Source: Clostridia bacterium
Lineage (GTDB): Bacteria; Bacillota; Clostridia; Oscillospirales; CAG-272
Assembly (NCBI GenBank): GCA_900770605.1
Contig: CAAGKS010000140.1
Coordinates: 1-27,293 of the forward strand
Direction: 5' to 3'
Length of the DNA stretch: 27,293 bases
Shown here piece by piece: positions 7,650-14,181 of the stretch. The position numbers were made by a program, and so were the translations under genes. Every line of letters starts with the position of its first letter. Position 1 is the first letter of the stretch. Under the pieces are notes generated by a model. That model saw only the letters and a program-made list of their open reading frames with translations, did no database searches and was not told the origin of the DNA.

Positions 7650-8314
7650 TTTATCTTGCCTTTTTCGCGCAGCTCAGCCTCAAAGCTCTCTCCAAGCGCG
7701 CATACTCTGTCAAATATCTTATCGGTCATTTTTGAATACGCTCCCGCTTCCTCAGCATTGTATTCAAAATCCTCAAAGGGTATCTTCTCACCGATGATAA
7801 CGTAAGTTCTGCGGAATACTCCGCCCTTGTTGTTCTTTCTCCATATATACGCGGGGATAACGGGCGCTTGCGCCTTCGCAGATATCAGAGCCGCGCCGTT
7901 CTTAGTCTTTGTGCCTCTGGGGTCCTGCTCGGGATATCTGTGTCCCTGTGGGAATACGCCAAGGCATCTGCCGCTCTCAACTATTGAGATAGCGTTCTTG
8001 ATAGCGCCGACGTCACTGCCCGATCTGTCAACGGGAAATGCGCCGAGCATTCTGAAAAATCCCGAAAGGATCGGTATCTTGAAAAGCTCCTTCTTTGCCA
8101 TAAAGCAGACCTGATGCTTTCTGAATGCATAGCAAAGCATTATGGGGTCGGTTGCCGATATATGATTTGCGCAAACCACGAAGCCGCCCTCGTCGGGCTC
8201 GTTCTCGGGGTTTACGATCTTGATCCTGAATATGATACCAATAATACCCGAAAGAAGCACGTATATCACGCGGAAAAATCTGCTTCCCTGTCTCTTGGGC
8301 TTTTTATTACTCAT
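7646..8314 (-). CDS. plsC: 1-acyl-glycerol-3-phosphate acyltransferase
   Basis: This 222-residue membrane-associated acyltransferase makes phosphatidic acid for phospholipid synthesis. Motif I NHISATD (50-56) contains the catalytic His and Asp. FPVDRSGSD and FPQGHRYPE (121-129) correspond to motifs II and III, with GHR replacing the common GTR. PVIPAYIW is motif IV. One hydrophobic segment near residues 15-30 should anchor it. I choose the ATG at 8314 because GGAG lies seven bases upstream. An in-frame TTG at 8332 overlaps the cmk stop and precedes that binding site. It sits between cmk and ispH-rpsA, the common clostridial order. Confidence 0.93.
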   Translation of the reverse strand: MSNKKPKRQGSRFFRVIYVLLSGIIGIIFRIKIVNPENEPDEGGFVVCANHISATDPIMLCYAFRKHQVCFMAKKELFKIPILSGFFRMLGAFPVDRSGSDVGAIKNAISIVESGRCLGVFPQGHRYPEQDPRGTKTKNGAALISAKAQAPVIPAYIWRKNNKGGVFRRTYVIIGEKIPFEDFEYNAEEAGAYSKMTDKIFDRVCALGESFEAELREKGKIK

Positions 8315-8328
8315 AATTTTCTCCGAAT

Positions 8329-8997
8329 TCAAATTTTCTGCGTTTTCTTGGCGATCTCGATGATAGCGTCAACAGTCTCCTCGAAAGTCATACCCGTATT
8401 GTCAAGCAAGAGCGCGTCGTCAGCCGCCGCCGTGGGAGCACACTCACGCGTGCTATCCTGTGTGTCTCTCTGGTTCATCTCGGCGAGAACGTCCTCAAAG
8501 GTCACGGTCTGACCTCTTGCGATCAGCTCCTTGTATCTTCTCTCCGCGCGGCACTGCTCGGACGCGGTAAGAAATATCTTGACGTCAGCCTCAGGCAATA
8601 TTACCGTTCCGATATCTCTGCCGTCCATAATAACGCTATTCTTCTTGGCGATATCTCTCTGGGTATCAAGCAAAAACGCTCTTACCTCGGGAATAGCCGA
8701 CACCTTTGAGGCGTACATAGACATCTCGGGAGTACGTATCTTGTCTCCAAGATCCTCACCGTTCAGATATACGTGCTGAGAGCCGTTCTTATACACGATA
8801 TTTATGGATATCTCACCAAGGCAGGACGAAACGCCCGCTCTGTCGTCGGGAGATATATCCTTCTGTCTTACGTAATATCCGATAGTTCTGTAAAGAGCTC
8901 CCGTGTCAACGTAAACTATTCCAAGCTTCGCAGCCACCGCCTTGGCAACCGTGCTTTTTCCCGCGCCGCCGGGACCGTCAATGGCGATCTGTATCAT
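8329..8997 (-). CDS. cmk: Cytidylate kinase
   Basis: This 222-residue enzyme phosphorylates CMP and dCMP. The P-loop GPGGAGKST lies at residues 8-16, followed by the substrate-binding VDTGALYR. MDGRDIGTVILP is the conserved DGRD(I/T)GTV motif, and RCRAERRYKEL-type arginines form the lid (here QCRAERRYKEL). Length is typical. It follows the flavoprotein gene by 16 bp and runs into plsC, in an operon ending in ispH-rpsA; this gene order is common in Clostridia. Confidence 0.96.
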   Translation of the reverse strand: MIQIAIDGPGGAGKSTVAKAVAAKLGIVYVDTGALYRTIGYYVRQKDISPDDRAGVSSCLGEISINIVYKNGSQHVYLNGEDLGDKIRTPEMSMYASKVSAIPEVRAFLLDTQRDIAKKNSVIMDGRDIGTVILPEADVKIFLTASEQCRAERRYKELIARGQTVTFEDVLAEMNQRDTQDSTRECAPTAAADDALLLDNTGMTFEETVDAIIEIAKKTQKI

Positions 8998-9013
8998 TTT
9001 AAATTCTCCTATT

Positions 9014-10249
9014 TTATATTTTTTCAGCAGCCGACATTCCCGCGAGCGCGCCCGTAGAAAAGGCTATCTGCAGGTTGTAGCCGCCCGTGTAAGCGTCCAC
9101 GTCCAAAACCTCGCCGGCGAAGAAAAGTCCGCTCACGAGCTTTGATTCCATAGTCTTGGGGTCGATCTCCTTTACGCTGACGCCGCCCTTTGTGACGATA
9201 GCCTCAGCGATAGGACGGAAGCCGTCTATCCTTATGCGCAGATCCTTTATCACCGCGCAAAGCGAATCTCTCTCCTGACGCGTTATGGAATTGACCTTTT
9301 TTCTGGCATCTACTCCGCACAGTCCAACCACCACCGGTATGAGCTTTGCGGGAAGCAGATCTCCCAGAGCATTTATAAAATCCTTGTTGGAGTACTTTGC
9401 AAAATCCGAAAGCACTCGCGCCTCAAGCGTCTTCGCGTCAAGCGCGGGCTTGAGATCTATGTGCGCCTCGTATCTTCCTGTGCTGACGTCACTCAGATGC
9501 GCAGACGCCGAAAGTATCATCGGTCCTGTCATACCGAAATGCGTGAACATCATCTCTCCGAAATCCTCGTAGGCTCGCTTGCCCGATTGAAGATCGGTGA
9601 CGGTGAGCGCCACGTTTTTGAGAGAAAGCCCTTGAAGCGAGGGGCATATCTTGCTTTTTGAAACTATCGGGACCAACGACGGCACAAGCGGCGTCACCGT
9701 GTGACCCGCCTCTCCTGCAAATCGGTATCCGTCTCCGTCAGAGCCTGTGCCGGGGTAGGATCTTCCGCCCGTTGTAACTATTACCGCATCAGCCTCTATC
9801 ACTCTGCCGCCCGCGGTGCAGCTGACTACTGCTCCGTCCCGCACGCAAATGGATTCCGCTCTCGCGTTTATTATCTGAACACCGCACGCCCTTACCCTTT
9901 TGTAAAGCGCGGAAACTATGTCCTCTGCCCTGTCCGAAACGGGAAATACTCTACGTCCGCGCTCCACCTTGAGAGGAACGCCCGCGTCCTCGAAAAACGC
10001 TTGCGTGTCGTCCGTGGAAAAGCAGTTGAGCGCGCTGTAAAGAAATCTTGGGTTGGTGGGCACGTTCTGCAAAAACTCACGCGTGTCGCAAGCGTTGGTG
10101 ACGTTACACCTTCCCTTTCCCGTGATGCGAAGCTTTTTGCCAAGCTGAGCATTGCGCTCAAGCAGGGTAACGTCAGCGCCGCTCTCCGCCGCCTTGACAG
10201 CCGCCATCATTCCTGCCGCGCCGCCACCGATTATTACTACTCTTGCCAT
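9014..10249 (-). CDS. BaiN/HI0933-like FAD-dependent oxidoreductase
   Basis: This 411-residue flavoprotein belongs to the HI0933/YhiN/BaiN family (NAD(P)/FAD-dependent; BaiN itself acts on bile acids, most members are unassigned). The Rossmann motif VVIIGGGAAGMMAA lies at the N-terminus. GKGRCNVTN and TGGRSYPGTGSDGDGY are typical, and the closing FAGEVLDVDAYTGGYNLQIAFSTG is the family's FAD-binding end. I place the start at the ATG at 10249, directly before the Rossmann strand and 4 bp after the regulator's stop. An upstream extension to 10303 would lie inside the regulator gene. The close spacing suggests coupling to that gene. Substrate unknown. Confidence 0.9.
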   Translation of the reverse strand: MARVVIIGGGAAGMMAAVKAAESGADVTLLERNAQLGKKLRITGKGRCNVTNACDTREFLQNVPTNPRFLYSALNCFSTDDTQAFFEDAGVPLKVERGRRVFPVSDRAEDIVSALYKRVRACGVQIINARAESICVRDGAVVSCTAGGRVIEADAVIVTTGGRSYPGTGSDGDGYRFAGEAGHTVTPLVPSLVPIVSKSKICPSLQGLSLKNVALTVTDLQSGKRAYEDFGEMMFTHFGMTGPMILSASAHLSDVSTGRYEAHIDLKPALDAKTLEARVLSDFAKYSNKDFINALGDLLPAKLIPVVVGLCGVDARKKVNSITRQERDSLCAVIKDLRIRIDGFRPIAEAIVTKGGVSVKEIDPKTMESKLVSGLFFAGEVLDVDAYTGGYNLQIAFSTGALAGMSAAEKI

Positions 10250-10253
10250 ACCG

Positions 10254-11117
10254 TCAACCAAGGTTTTTATCGTAAACGTCGTATTCGTCCCAGATCTCTT
10301 CAAGACGGCGAAGTCTTTGTGTCAGCTCCTGCTGATTCTTTCTGGAGACCGCAACTATTATAGCGTTTATAATGCTGAGCGGAGCTACGAGAGAGTCCAC
10401 AAATGACGCCATATCGCTCTTGGCAAGAAGCTGCCTGTCCGCAAGCGCGGCAATGGGAGAGGTCTGACTGTCCGTTATCGCTATGACTCCCGCGCCCTTG
10501 TGCTTGGCGTAGTCAACGGCGTTTATTATCTTCTTTGAGTATCTCGGGAAGCTGATAGCGATGAGCACGTCGCCCTCGCCGACGTTGAGCATCTGCTCAA
10601 ACATCTCTCCGCCCGATGAGGTCTGCACCAGTTTTACGTTGTCAAATATCATTCCAAGGTTGTGCGACAAAAATCCCGCCAGGGACGCCGAGGAACGTGC
10701 GCCCACAACGTAAATGTTGGAAGCCGCCGCAATATCGTCCACAGCCGCAAAAAACGCTTCCCTGTCTATGTCCTCAAGCGTGCGCTTTATCTTGTCAACG
10801 TCAGCAAGTAATACCTTGCCGAGCACGTCACCGTCACCAATGAGGCTGTTTGTCACCTGCATACGCTGAACGGAGGTCAGCTTGGTGCGCACGATCTCCT
10901 GCAACGCGTGCTGAAGCTCGGGATAGCCCTCAAAGCCAAGCTCTATCGCAAAGCGCACAACGGTGGACTCGGATACGTTTACGATAGATCCGAGCTTTGC
11001 CGCGGTCATGTACGCCGCCTTGTCGTAATTATTCAAAATATATGCGGAGATAAGCTTCTGACCCTTCGAAAACGTGGGCAGTCTTTCCTCTATCTCCTTC
11101 AAAAGATTGCGATTCAT
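10254..11117 (-). CDS. MurR/RpiR-family transcriptional regulator
   Basis: This 287-residue regulator has an N-terminal helix-turn-helix (about residues 1-77, with AAKLGSIVNVSESTVVRFAIELGFEGY) and a C-terminal sugar-phosphate-binding SIS domain (about 125-255, with VVGARSSASLAGFLSHNLGM and AISFPRYSKKIINAVDYAKHKGAGVIAITDS). Family members sense phosphosugars and usually sit next to sugar genes. Here it heads a run of housekeeping genes and no sugar-use gene is nearby, so the ligand and targets are open; it may only regulate itself. The start has AGAGGTG upstream and a perfect -10 promoter at 11157-11185. Confidence 0.92.
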   Translation of the reverse strand: MNRNLLKEIEERLPTFSKGQKLISAYILNNYDKAAYMTAAKLGSIVNVSESTVVRFAIELGFEGYPELQHALQEIVRTKLTSVQRMQVTNSLIGDGDVLGKVLLADVDKIKRTLEDIDREAFFAAVDDIAAASNIYVVGARSSASLAGFLSHNLGMIFDNVKLVQTSSGGEMFEQMLNVGEGDVLIAISFPRYSKKIINAVDYAKHKGAGVIAITDSQTSPIAALADRQLLAKSDMASFVDSLVAPLSIINAIIVAVSRKNQQELTQRLRRLEEIWDEYDVYDKNLG

Positions 11118-11156
11118 AAGTCACCTCTCAGCGTTCTTTGAGATTACACAACTTTA

Positions 11157-11185
11157 ATTATACCTTTAAACGCTCAAAAAGTCAA
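11157..11185 (-). promoter_or_regulatory. Promoter of the rpiR-baiN-cmk-plsC-ispH-rpsA run
   Basis: On the minus strand TTGACT, 17 bp, TATAAT lies 40 bp before the regulator's ATG. No other promoter of this quality is evident between here and the terminator at 5584, so it may drive the whole run. Confidence 0.85.
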
Positions 11186-11274
11186 TATCTTTTATAAATA
11201 TATAAATAATATATGCCGCCATGAATCAATACTCAGCGCAAAGCGCAGCTACTTTAATTTTTTTCAAAAAGGTC

Positions 11275-11303
11275 TTGCATTCCGCAGCTTTTCGTGATAT
11301 AAT
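11275..11303 (+). promoter_or_regulatory. Promoter of tRNA-Ser(CGA) cassette
   Basis: TTGCAT, 17 bp ending in TGA, TATAAT (extended -10). It lies about 380 bp before the mature tRNA, so the predicted primary transcript carries a long leader containing the truncated tRNA fragment and the hairpin element. Confidence 0.8.
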
Positions 11304-11357
11304 AAGTGGCGTCGCAGGAACAACGGATTTTTTAATACACAAGTATGCGCAGCATAC

Positions 11358-11436
11358 ATCAAGGGGCTGACTCGAAAGCGGCTCGGCGTTGTCACTTTTA
11401 TCTATCCGCAAACCCTTGAAACACTTCACTTTTTCG
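11358..11436 (+). pseudogene. Truncated tRNA-Ser(CGA) fragment plus shared motif
   Basis: GGGGCTGACTCGAAA at 11363-11377 is identical to the D-arm/anticodon region of the intact tRNA (11710-11724), and identity stops right after the anticodon loop. The preceding bases CATCAA also resemble the tRNA's CATAAC. About 27 bases later comes a motif (11405-11436; core CCTTG-AAACAC, then CTTTTTCGGG) that is also found 25 bases after the fragment in the second cassette (26176-26209). Upstream a hairpin GTATGC-GCA-GCATAC lies at about 11344-11358. The stretch 11437-11502 shows nothing. Confidence 0.6.
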
Positions 11437-11502
11437 GGATTTTAAGTGCAGAAATTTCAGAGGCAGGTCGACAGTTTTCTATCAAAATTCCAACAATCAA
11501 AT

Positions 11503-11688
11503 ATGTACAGTATGCATCATGGAGAGATATATCGCCTACGGCGATGATTCGCTAACTCTGCGTCTGGTGAGCAAGCTTCCCGACCTCCGAGTTGCGAATG
11601 CGAAGTGGATTCAATGAGCAAGCTCATTGAGCCTCATCGAATCAAGCTCCATAATTATGATGCACACTTGTGCATCATAATTATGGAG
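11503..11688 (+). repeat. Multi-hairpin element before tRNA-Ser(CGA), copy A
   Basis: Four structures follow in order. Hairpin 1 is ATCGCC-TAC-GGCGAT (11531-11545). Hairpin 2 has arms at 11547-11558 and 11589-11599 (one bulged base). Hairpin 3 is AATGAG-CAAG-CTCATT (11613-11628). A 20-bp palindrome with a 2-nt loop has arms 11647-11666 and 11669-11688. The last arm includes the first four bases (GGAG) of the mature tRNA. The element opens with GGAGAGATAT (11521-11530), identical to the tRNA's 5' end, and CGAAGTGG, the next tRNA segment, resumes at 11601 after 70 bases. A second copy lies at 25920-26113 with different stem sequences but the same layout. Confidence 0.75.
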
Positions 11689-11773
11689 AGATATCGAAGT
11701 GGTCATAACGGGGCTGACTCGAAATCAGTTTGTGCGCAAGCACACGAGGGTTCGAATCCCTCTCTCTCCGCCA
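11685..11773 (+). tRNA. tRNA-Ser (anticodon CGA)
   Basis: An 89-nt class II tRNA including an encoded CCA. The acceptor stem GGAGAGA (11685-11691) pairs with TCTCTCC (11763-11769), with discriminator G. The anticodon arm CTGA-CTCGAAA-TCAG gives anticodon CGA, reading UCG. The long variable arm GTGCGCAAGCAC is typical of serine tRNAs. The T-arm is GAGGG-TTCGAAT-CCCTC. Its 5' four bases are also the end of the upstream palindrome. Confidence 0.96.
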
Positions 11774-11818
11774 AAAAGCGAGAAGCATCCTCATTTGAGG
11801 GTGCTTTCTTGCTTTTTC
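11774..11818 (+). terminator. Terminator after tRNA-Ser(CGA)
   Basis: A long stem with arms AAAAGCGAGAAGCATCCTCA and its near-complement follows directly after CCA and ends in GCTTTTT. Confidence 0.85.
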
Positions 11819-11832
11819 GTGAGAATATAAAT

Positions 11833-11956
11833 AGGGATTCGAACGCAGTGAGAAAACAACACGGTGTGTTGTTTTGGAACGGTGACCGAAGATTTTTGCC
11901 CGACATAACAAAAGACAAAATCCGAAACGTCGGGCAAAAATCAAGAACGAATCCCT
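11833..11956. repeat. Nested palindromic element with T-arm-like ends
   Basis: Outer arms AGGGATTCG (11833-11841) and CGAATCCCT (11948-11956) resemble the T-arm of the nearby tRNA-Ser (GGGTTCGAATCCCTCTC). Inside are a 10-bp hairpin AAAACAACAC-GGT-GTGTTGTTTT (11853-11875) and a perfect 14-bp inverted repeat beginning GATTTTTGCCCGAC (11891-11904 with 11929-11942). There is no coding content. Confidence 0.65.
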
Positions 11957-11965
11957 CTCGACATA

Positions 11966-11994
11966 TTGACTTATCTATCCTCTAATGATATAAT
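11966..11994 (+). promoter_or_regulatory. Promoter for lipoprotein at 12077
   Basis: TTGACT, 17 bp ending in TGA, TATAAT: near-consensus with extended -10, about 85 bp before the ATG. Confidence 0.85.
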
Positions 11995-12018
11995 AAATTA
12001 GCGGCGTTACAGCATCTT

Positions 12019-12046
12019 AAGCCGCAAGGAAATCCTTGCGGCTTTT
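12019..12046 (+). terminator. Attenuator-like hairpin before the lipoprotein
   Basis: Perfect 12-bp stem AAGCCGCAAGGA-AA-TCCTTGCGGCTT ending in TTTT. It lies between the promoter at 11966 and the ribosome binding site, so it would cut the lipoprotein mRNA short unless bypassed. No alternative (antiterminator) pairing is obvious. Confidence 0.6.
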
Positions 12047-12076
12047 AAACTCAATGTAGAGAAAGGATTGGAAATA

Positions 12077-12616
12077 ATGCGTAAAACAATTTTAGTAGTT
12101 CTTTTTCTTTTGTTTTTGTTTTCTCTATCTTCATGTAATGATAAAAAATCAGACATGGTCTTTTCGGTAGAACCGTCTTGTTTAGATCATAAATTTGGAG
12201 ATTGGACTATAATAACGGAGCCTACAACAAAAGCTGAAGGACTTAAACAACGAGTATGCCAAAACTGTGGATTCTTTGAAAACGAAAAAATTCCAAAAAA
12301 TACAGTTTCATACAGCATCAACGAAAATGGAAACAAGGTATTGGAAGTTAAGATTCCGTTCAATCCCCACGAAGACAATCAAAATAATAATGTTACAGAT
12401 ACTTCTTCTCCTATAAAAATTGTCATAGACGAATCTGAAAAGACAATTACAATCGAAGGAGATTCACTTCCCCCGAACACAACAATAGATGATGTCAAAT
12501 CTAATATCGAGCAGACTTTGAAAGATAATAATATTATTTTAGATTCAGATTTTGATTTTGATGTTAAAATCCCGGGGTATGAAGATAATGAAGATCTCAC
12601 GCCGTCACCATATTAA
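12077..12616 (+). CDS. AT-rich lipoprotein with zinc-ribbon-like segment (cassette A)
   Basis: This 179-residue lipoprotein has signal MRKTILVVLFLLFLFSLSSC with lipidation at Cys20. Next comes HKFGDWTIITEPTTKAEGLKQRVCQNCGFFENEKIP, a segment with a CxxC pair seen in many clostridial surface proteins. The C-terminal 60 residues are acidic and close with DSDFDFDVKIPGYEDN. The same segment and a similar C-terminal domain occur in the lipoprotein at 26507, so the two are paralogues, each just after a tRNA-Ser. Codons are much more AT-rich than in the flanking genes. I use the ATG at 12077 with AAAGGA upstream; the in-frame TTG at 12068 is too close to that site. Function unknown. Confidence 0.85.
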   Translation: MRKTILVVLFLLFLFSLSSCNDKKSDMVFSVEPSCLDHKFGDWTIITEPTTKAEGLKQRVCQNCGFFENEKIPKNTVSYSINENGNKVLEVKIPFNPHEDNQNNNVTDTSSPIKIVIDESEKTITIEGDSLPPNTTIDDVKSNIEQTLKDNNIILDSDFDFDVKIPGYEDNEDLTPSPY

Positions 12617-12623
12617 CTGACAC

Positions 12624-12649
12624 AAGGGCTACCTCTCGGTAGCCCTTTT
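12624..12649 (+). terminator. Terminator after lipoprotein A
   Basis: Stem AAGGGCTACC-TCTC-GGTAGCCCTT followed by TTC, eight bases after the stop. Confidence 0.85.
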
Positions 12650-12721
12650 CTATTCCCCTTTAATCCGTCAGCGCATCATAAATCACTGCGCCGTTCTGTC
12701 AAAACAAATACGCGCAAGCTG

Positions 12722-12750
12722 TTGACAACGAAAAATATCTATGATATAAT
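12722..12750 (+). promoter_or_regulatory. Promoter of the MATE remnant
   Basis: TTGACA, 17 bp ending in TGA, TATAAT: a full consensus promoter still intact although the downstream gene is broken. Confidence 0.87.
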
Positions 12751-12770
12751 ATTTACATTAAATATCTGTC

Positions 12771-12867
12771 ACCGGAGGCTGTGTACCGTAGTACCGTAAT
12801 GCCGGATTAGGTGTCCAAGTGAGCTTGGGTTATTGCATTTGCAAGACCTTAGCTCTATTTTATTTTT
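12771..12867 (+). promoter_or_regulatory. Structured leader, possible guanidine-IV (mepA) riboswitch
   Basis: The leader begins ACCGGAGGCTGTGTACCG about 15 bases after the predicted transcription start. CCGG at 12772 can pair with CCGG at 12802. Next is CCAAG-TGAG-CTTGG, overlapped by a terminator-like stem whose base is GAGCT (12821-12825) / AGCTC (12851-12855), followed by TATTTTATTTTT. Mutually exclusive stems before a MATE gene fit a transcription-control riboswitch. The guanidine-IV (mepA) class is known to precede MATE genes in Clostridia, and this sequence resembles my memory of it, but I cannot verify the consensus. Other ligands are possible. Confidence 0.5.
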
Positions 12868-12877
12868 GGGGGTTATA

Positions 12878-13169
12878 ATGGATTCCGAAATTTTTGAAAA
12901 ACTACCGCCGACGAAGCTATTTTTCCGTCTCGCCATACCGTCAATGATCACGATGGCGTCCTGCACGCTCGATGCTCACGTCCTTCTTCGGTACGCTTGT
13001 GTTCCCGATATGCGCGTTGTTTGCCCTGACGCCCTTCCTTGAGCTGAACGGCGTTTGGCTAAGCGTGCTCGTTTCCTGCACTGTAAGCGCGATATTCACT
13101 TTGATACTTTATACAACTATGAAAATGCGCAAGCCGTCAGGTCGACAAGCCAAAAATGCTTGCAAATAA
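12878..13169 (+). pseudogene. MATE efflux gene remnant with internal deletion
   Basis: The start MDSEIFEKLPPTKLFFRLAIPSMITMAS is a typical N-terminus of a MepA-like MATE transporter, with GGGGG before the ATG at 12878. From about 12960 the reading shifts. A frame beginning near 12972 encodes LTSFFGTLVFPICALFALTPFLELNGVWLSVLVSC and a basic tail, matching the last membrane helices of such transporters. About 370 codons between the two ends are missing, so no functional transporter can be made. Promoter, structured leader and terminator all remain, which implies a recent loss. An intact but different MATE gene lies 1 kb away at 14182. Confidence 0.8.
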
Positions 13170-13171
13170 CT

Positions 13172-13208
13172 AAAAAAGATCAAGGCCTTTATGCCTTGAT
13201 CTTTTTTT
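13172..13208. terminator. Bidirectional terminator
   Basis: A 15-bp stem, AAAAAAGATCAAGGC and its complement around a 6-base loop, ends in T-runs on both strands. It serves the MATE remnant and the convergent gene at 13224-14000. Confidence 0.88.
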
Positions 13209-13223
13209 ATTCAGTTTCCTATC

Positions 13224-14000
13224 TCATTCCTCGGTCTTTGCCGTTTTTCTGCCCTTCTCCCAAAAGCGCTCGCCTTTTCTGTGCGCGCACAGATCGCATA
13301 TTGCGAACAAGAGAAAATAGAGCGGTATCGCGATCAACGCGATCACGGGATATACCAGAAAATCAAGTCCTGCAAAAGGCGAGTGGATCAGGTACATCGA
13401 GTTGACGTCGTAAGCCGCCGCCTCGGAAACGAGGGCGCGGAAAACGAGATTACAATATCCGCCGATGACCGCCATTACGACCATTGAGATAATAATGCTT
13501 ACGATATTTCGTTTGACGTCTATCTTGATGTATCCGAAGAGCGGAAGCAGGAGTACGTTGAACAAAAGCGTTGCATGCGCGGCGATGCTCTTTACGTTCT
13601 CATAATCGGTGAGCGTGGGATTGTTTATGAAATCCACGTTGGCGAACATACCAACGAGCGTTGATATGATACCGAACCAGAACAGGTAATCCGCAAAAAA
13701 TTTGCCGAGCTTTGAATCCTTGTTCTTCAACAGCGCGAAGATCAGCGCAGACCACATGACCACGTTGCAGGGGTAGATCGGCAGGATCAGGTTTGGGTTT
13801 TCGCCAAGATACTCCATCGCGCCACCGCCCGTGATCAGCTTGAATATAAACGAGCTGTAATGGAACAGCACGGTAAACACCGCCGCTCCTATCAAAATGA
13901 TATTTTGCGTGCGCTCGCGCACGTTACATTTCTTGATTATCCACAGTCCGAGAGCCGCCAGGGCTATAAGAATAAAATTAAAGATCAAAAGCTTTTCCAT
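13224..14000 (-). CDS. YwaF/TMEM164-like membrane protein
   Basis: This 258-residue integral membrane protein has about seven hydrophobic segments. It resembles the YwaF/TIGR02206 family, related to the eukaryotic acyltransferase TMEM164. The marker segment LPIYPCNVVMW (Cys78) and a conserved His in AAHATLLFNVLLLP (H142) match the Cys/His positions that matter in TMEM164, but enzymatic activity in bacteria is not established. The C-terminus is basic and cytoplasmic. Start ATG at 14000 with AAAGGTG upstream. It is a single-gene unit convergent with the MATE remnant; no convincing promoter was found. Confidence 0.75.
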   Translation of the reverse strand: MEKLLIFNFILIALAALGLWIIKKCNVRERTQNIILIGAAVFTVLFHYSSFIFKLITGGGAMEYLGENPNLILPIYPCNVVMWSALIFALLKNKDSKLGKFFADYLFWFGIISTLVGMFANVDFINNPTLTDYENVKSIAAHATLLFNVLLLPLFGYIKIDVKRNIVSIIISMVVMAVIGGYCNLVFRALVSEAAAYDVNSMYLIHSPFAGLDFLVYPVIALIAIPLYFLLFAICDLCAHRKGERFWEKGRKTAKTEE

Positions 14001-14125
14001 GATGCACCTTTACGTTATTTTTATTTTTTGTCAAAAGCGTTTTCATAATTATAACACAAAAAAGCAAGATTGTATAGTCCTTTTTTGCCACGGAGTATTA
14101 TTTTTCCGCTTTTTTCGCGCAAGTA

Positions 14126-14154
14126 TTGAATAAACCCAAGATCTGTGATATAAT
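14126..14154 (+). promoter_or_regulatory. Promoter of the MATE exporter
   Basis: TTGAAT, 17 bp ending in TGA, TATAAT, 27 bp before the GTG start. The mRNA leader must be very short, leaving no space for a riboswitch, unlike the broken MATE gene upstream. Confidence 0.8.
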
Positions 14155-14181
14155 AGCCTTTACGAGAGGAGATGATAAAAA

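Noticed and set aside
11378..11684. Group I intron in the tRNA anticodon loop
   Set aside because: The break is at the right place, but no 3' half of the same tRNA follows at a plausible splice site, the intact tRNA is complete downstream, and no intron core is visible.
11503..11688. CRISPR-like or T-box interpretation of the hairpin elements
   Set aside because: There are no regularly spaced identical repeats or cas genes. No T-box motif or tRNA-charging gene follows; the elements precede tRNA genes.
11681..11944. Minus-strand frames with RERDSNPR-type or REGFEPS-type peptides
   Set aside because: These are the well-known false peptides from reading a tRNA gene backwards; they cover tRNA-Ser(CGA) and its terminator.
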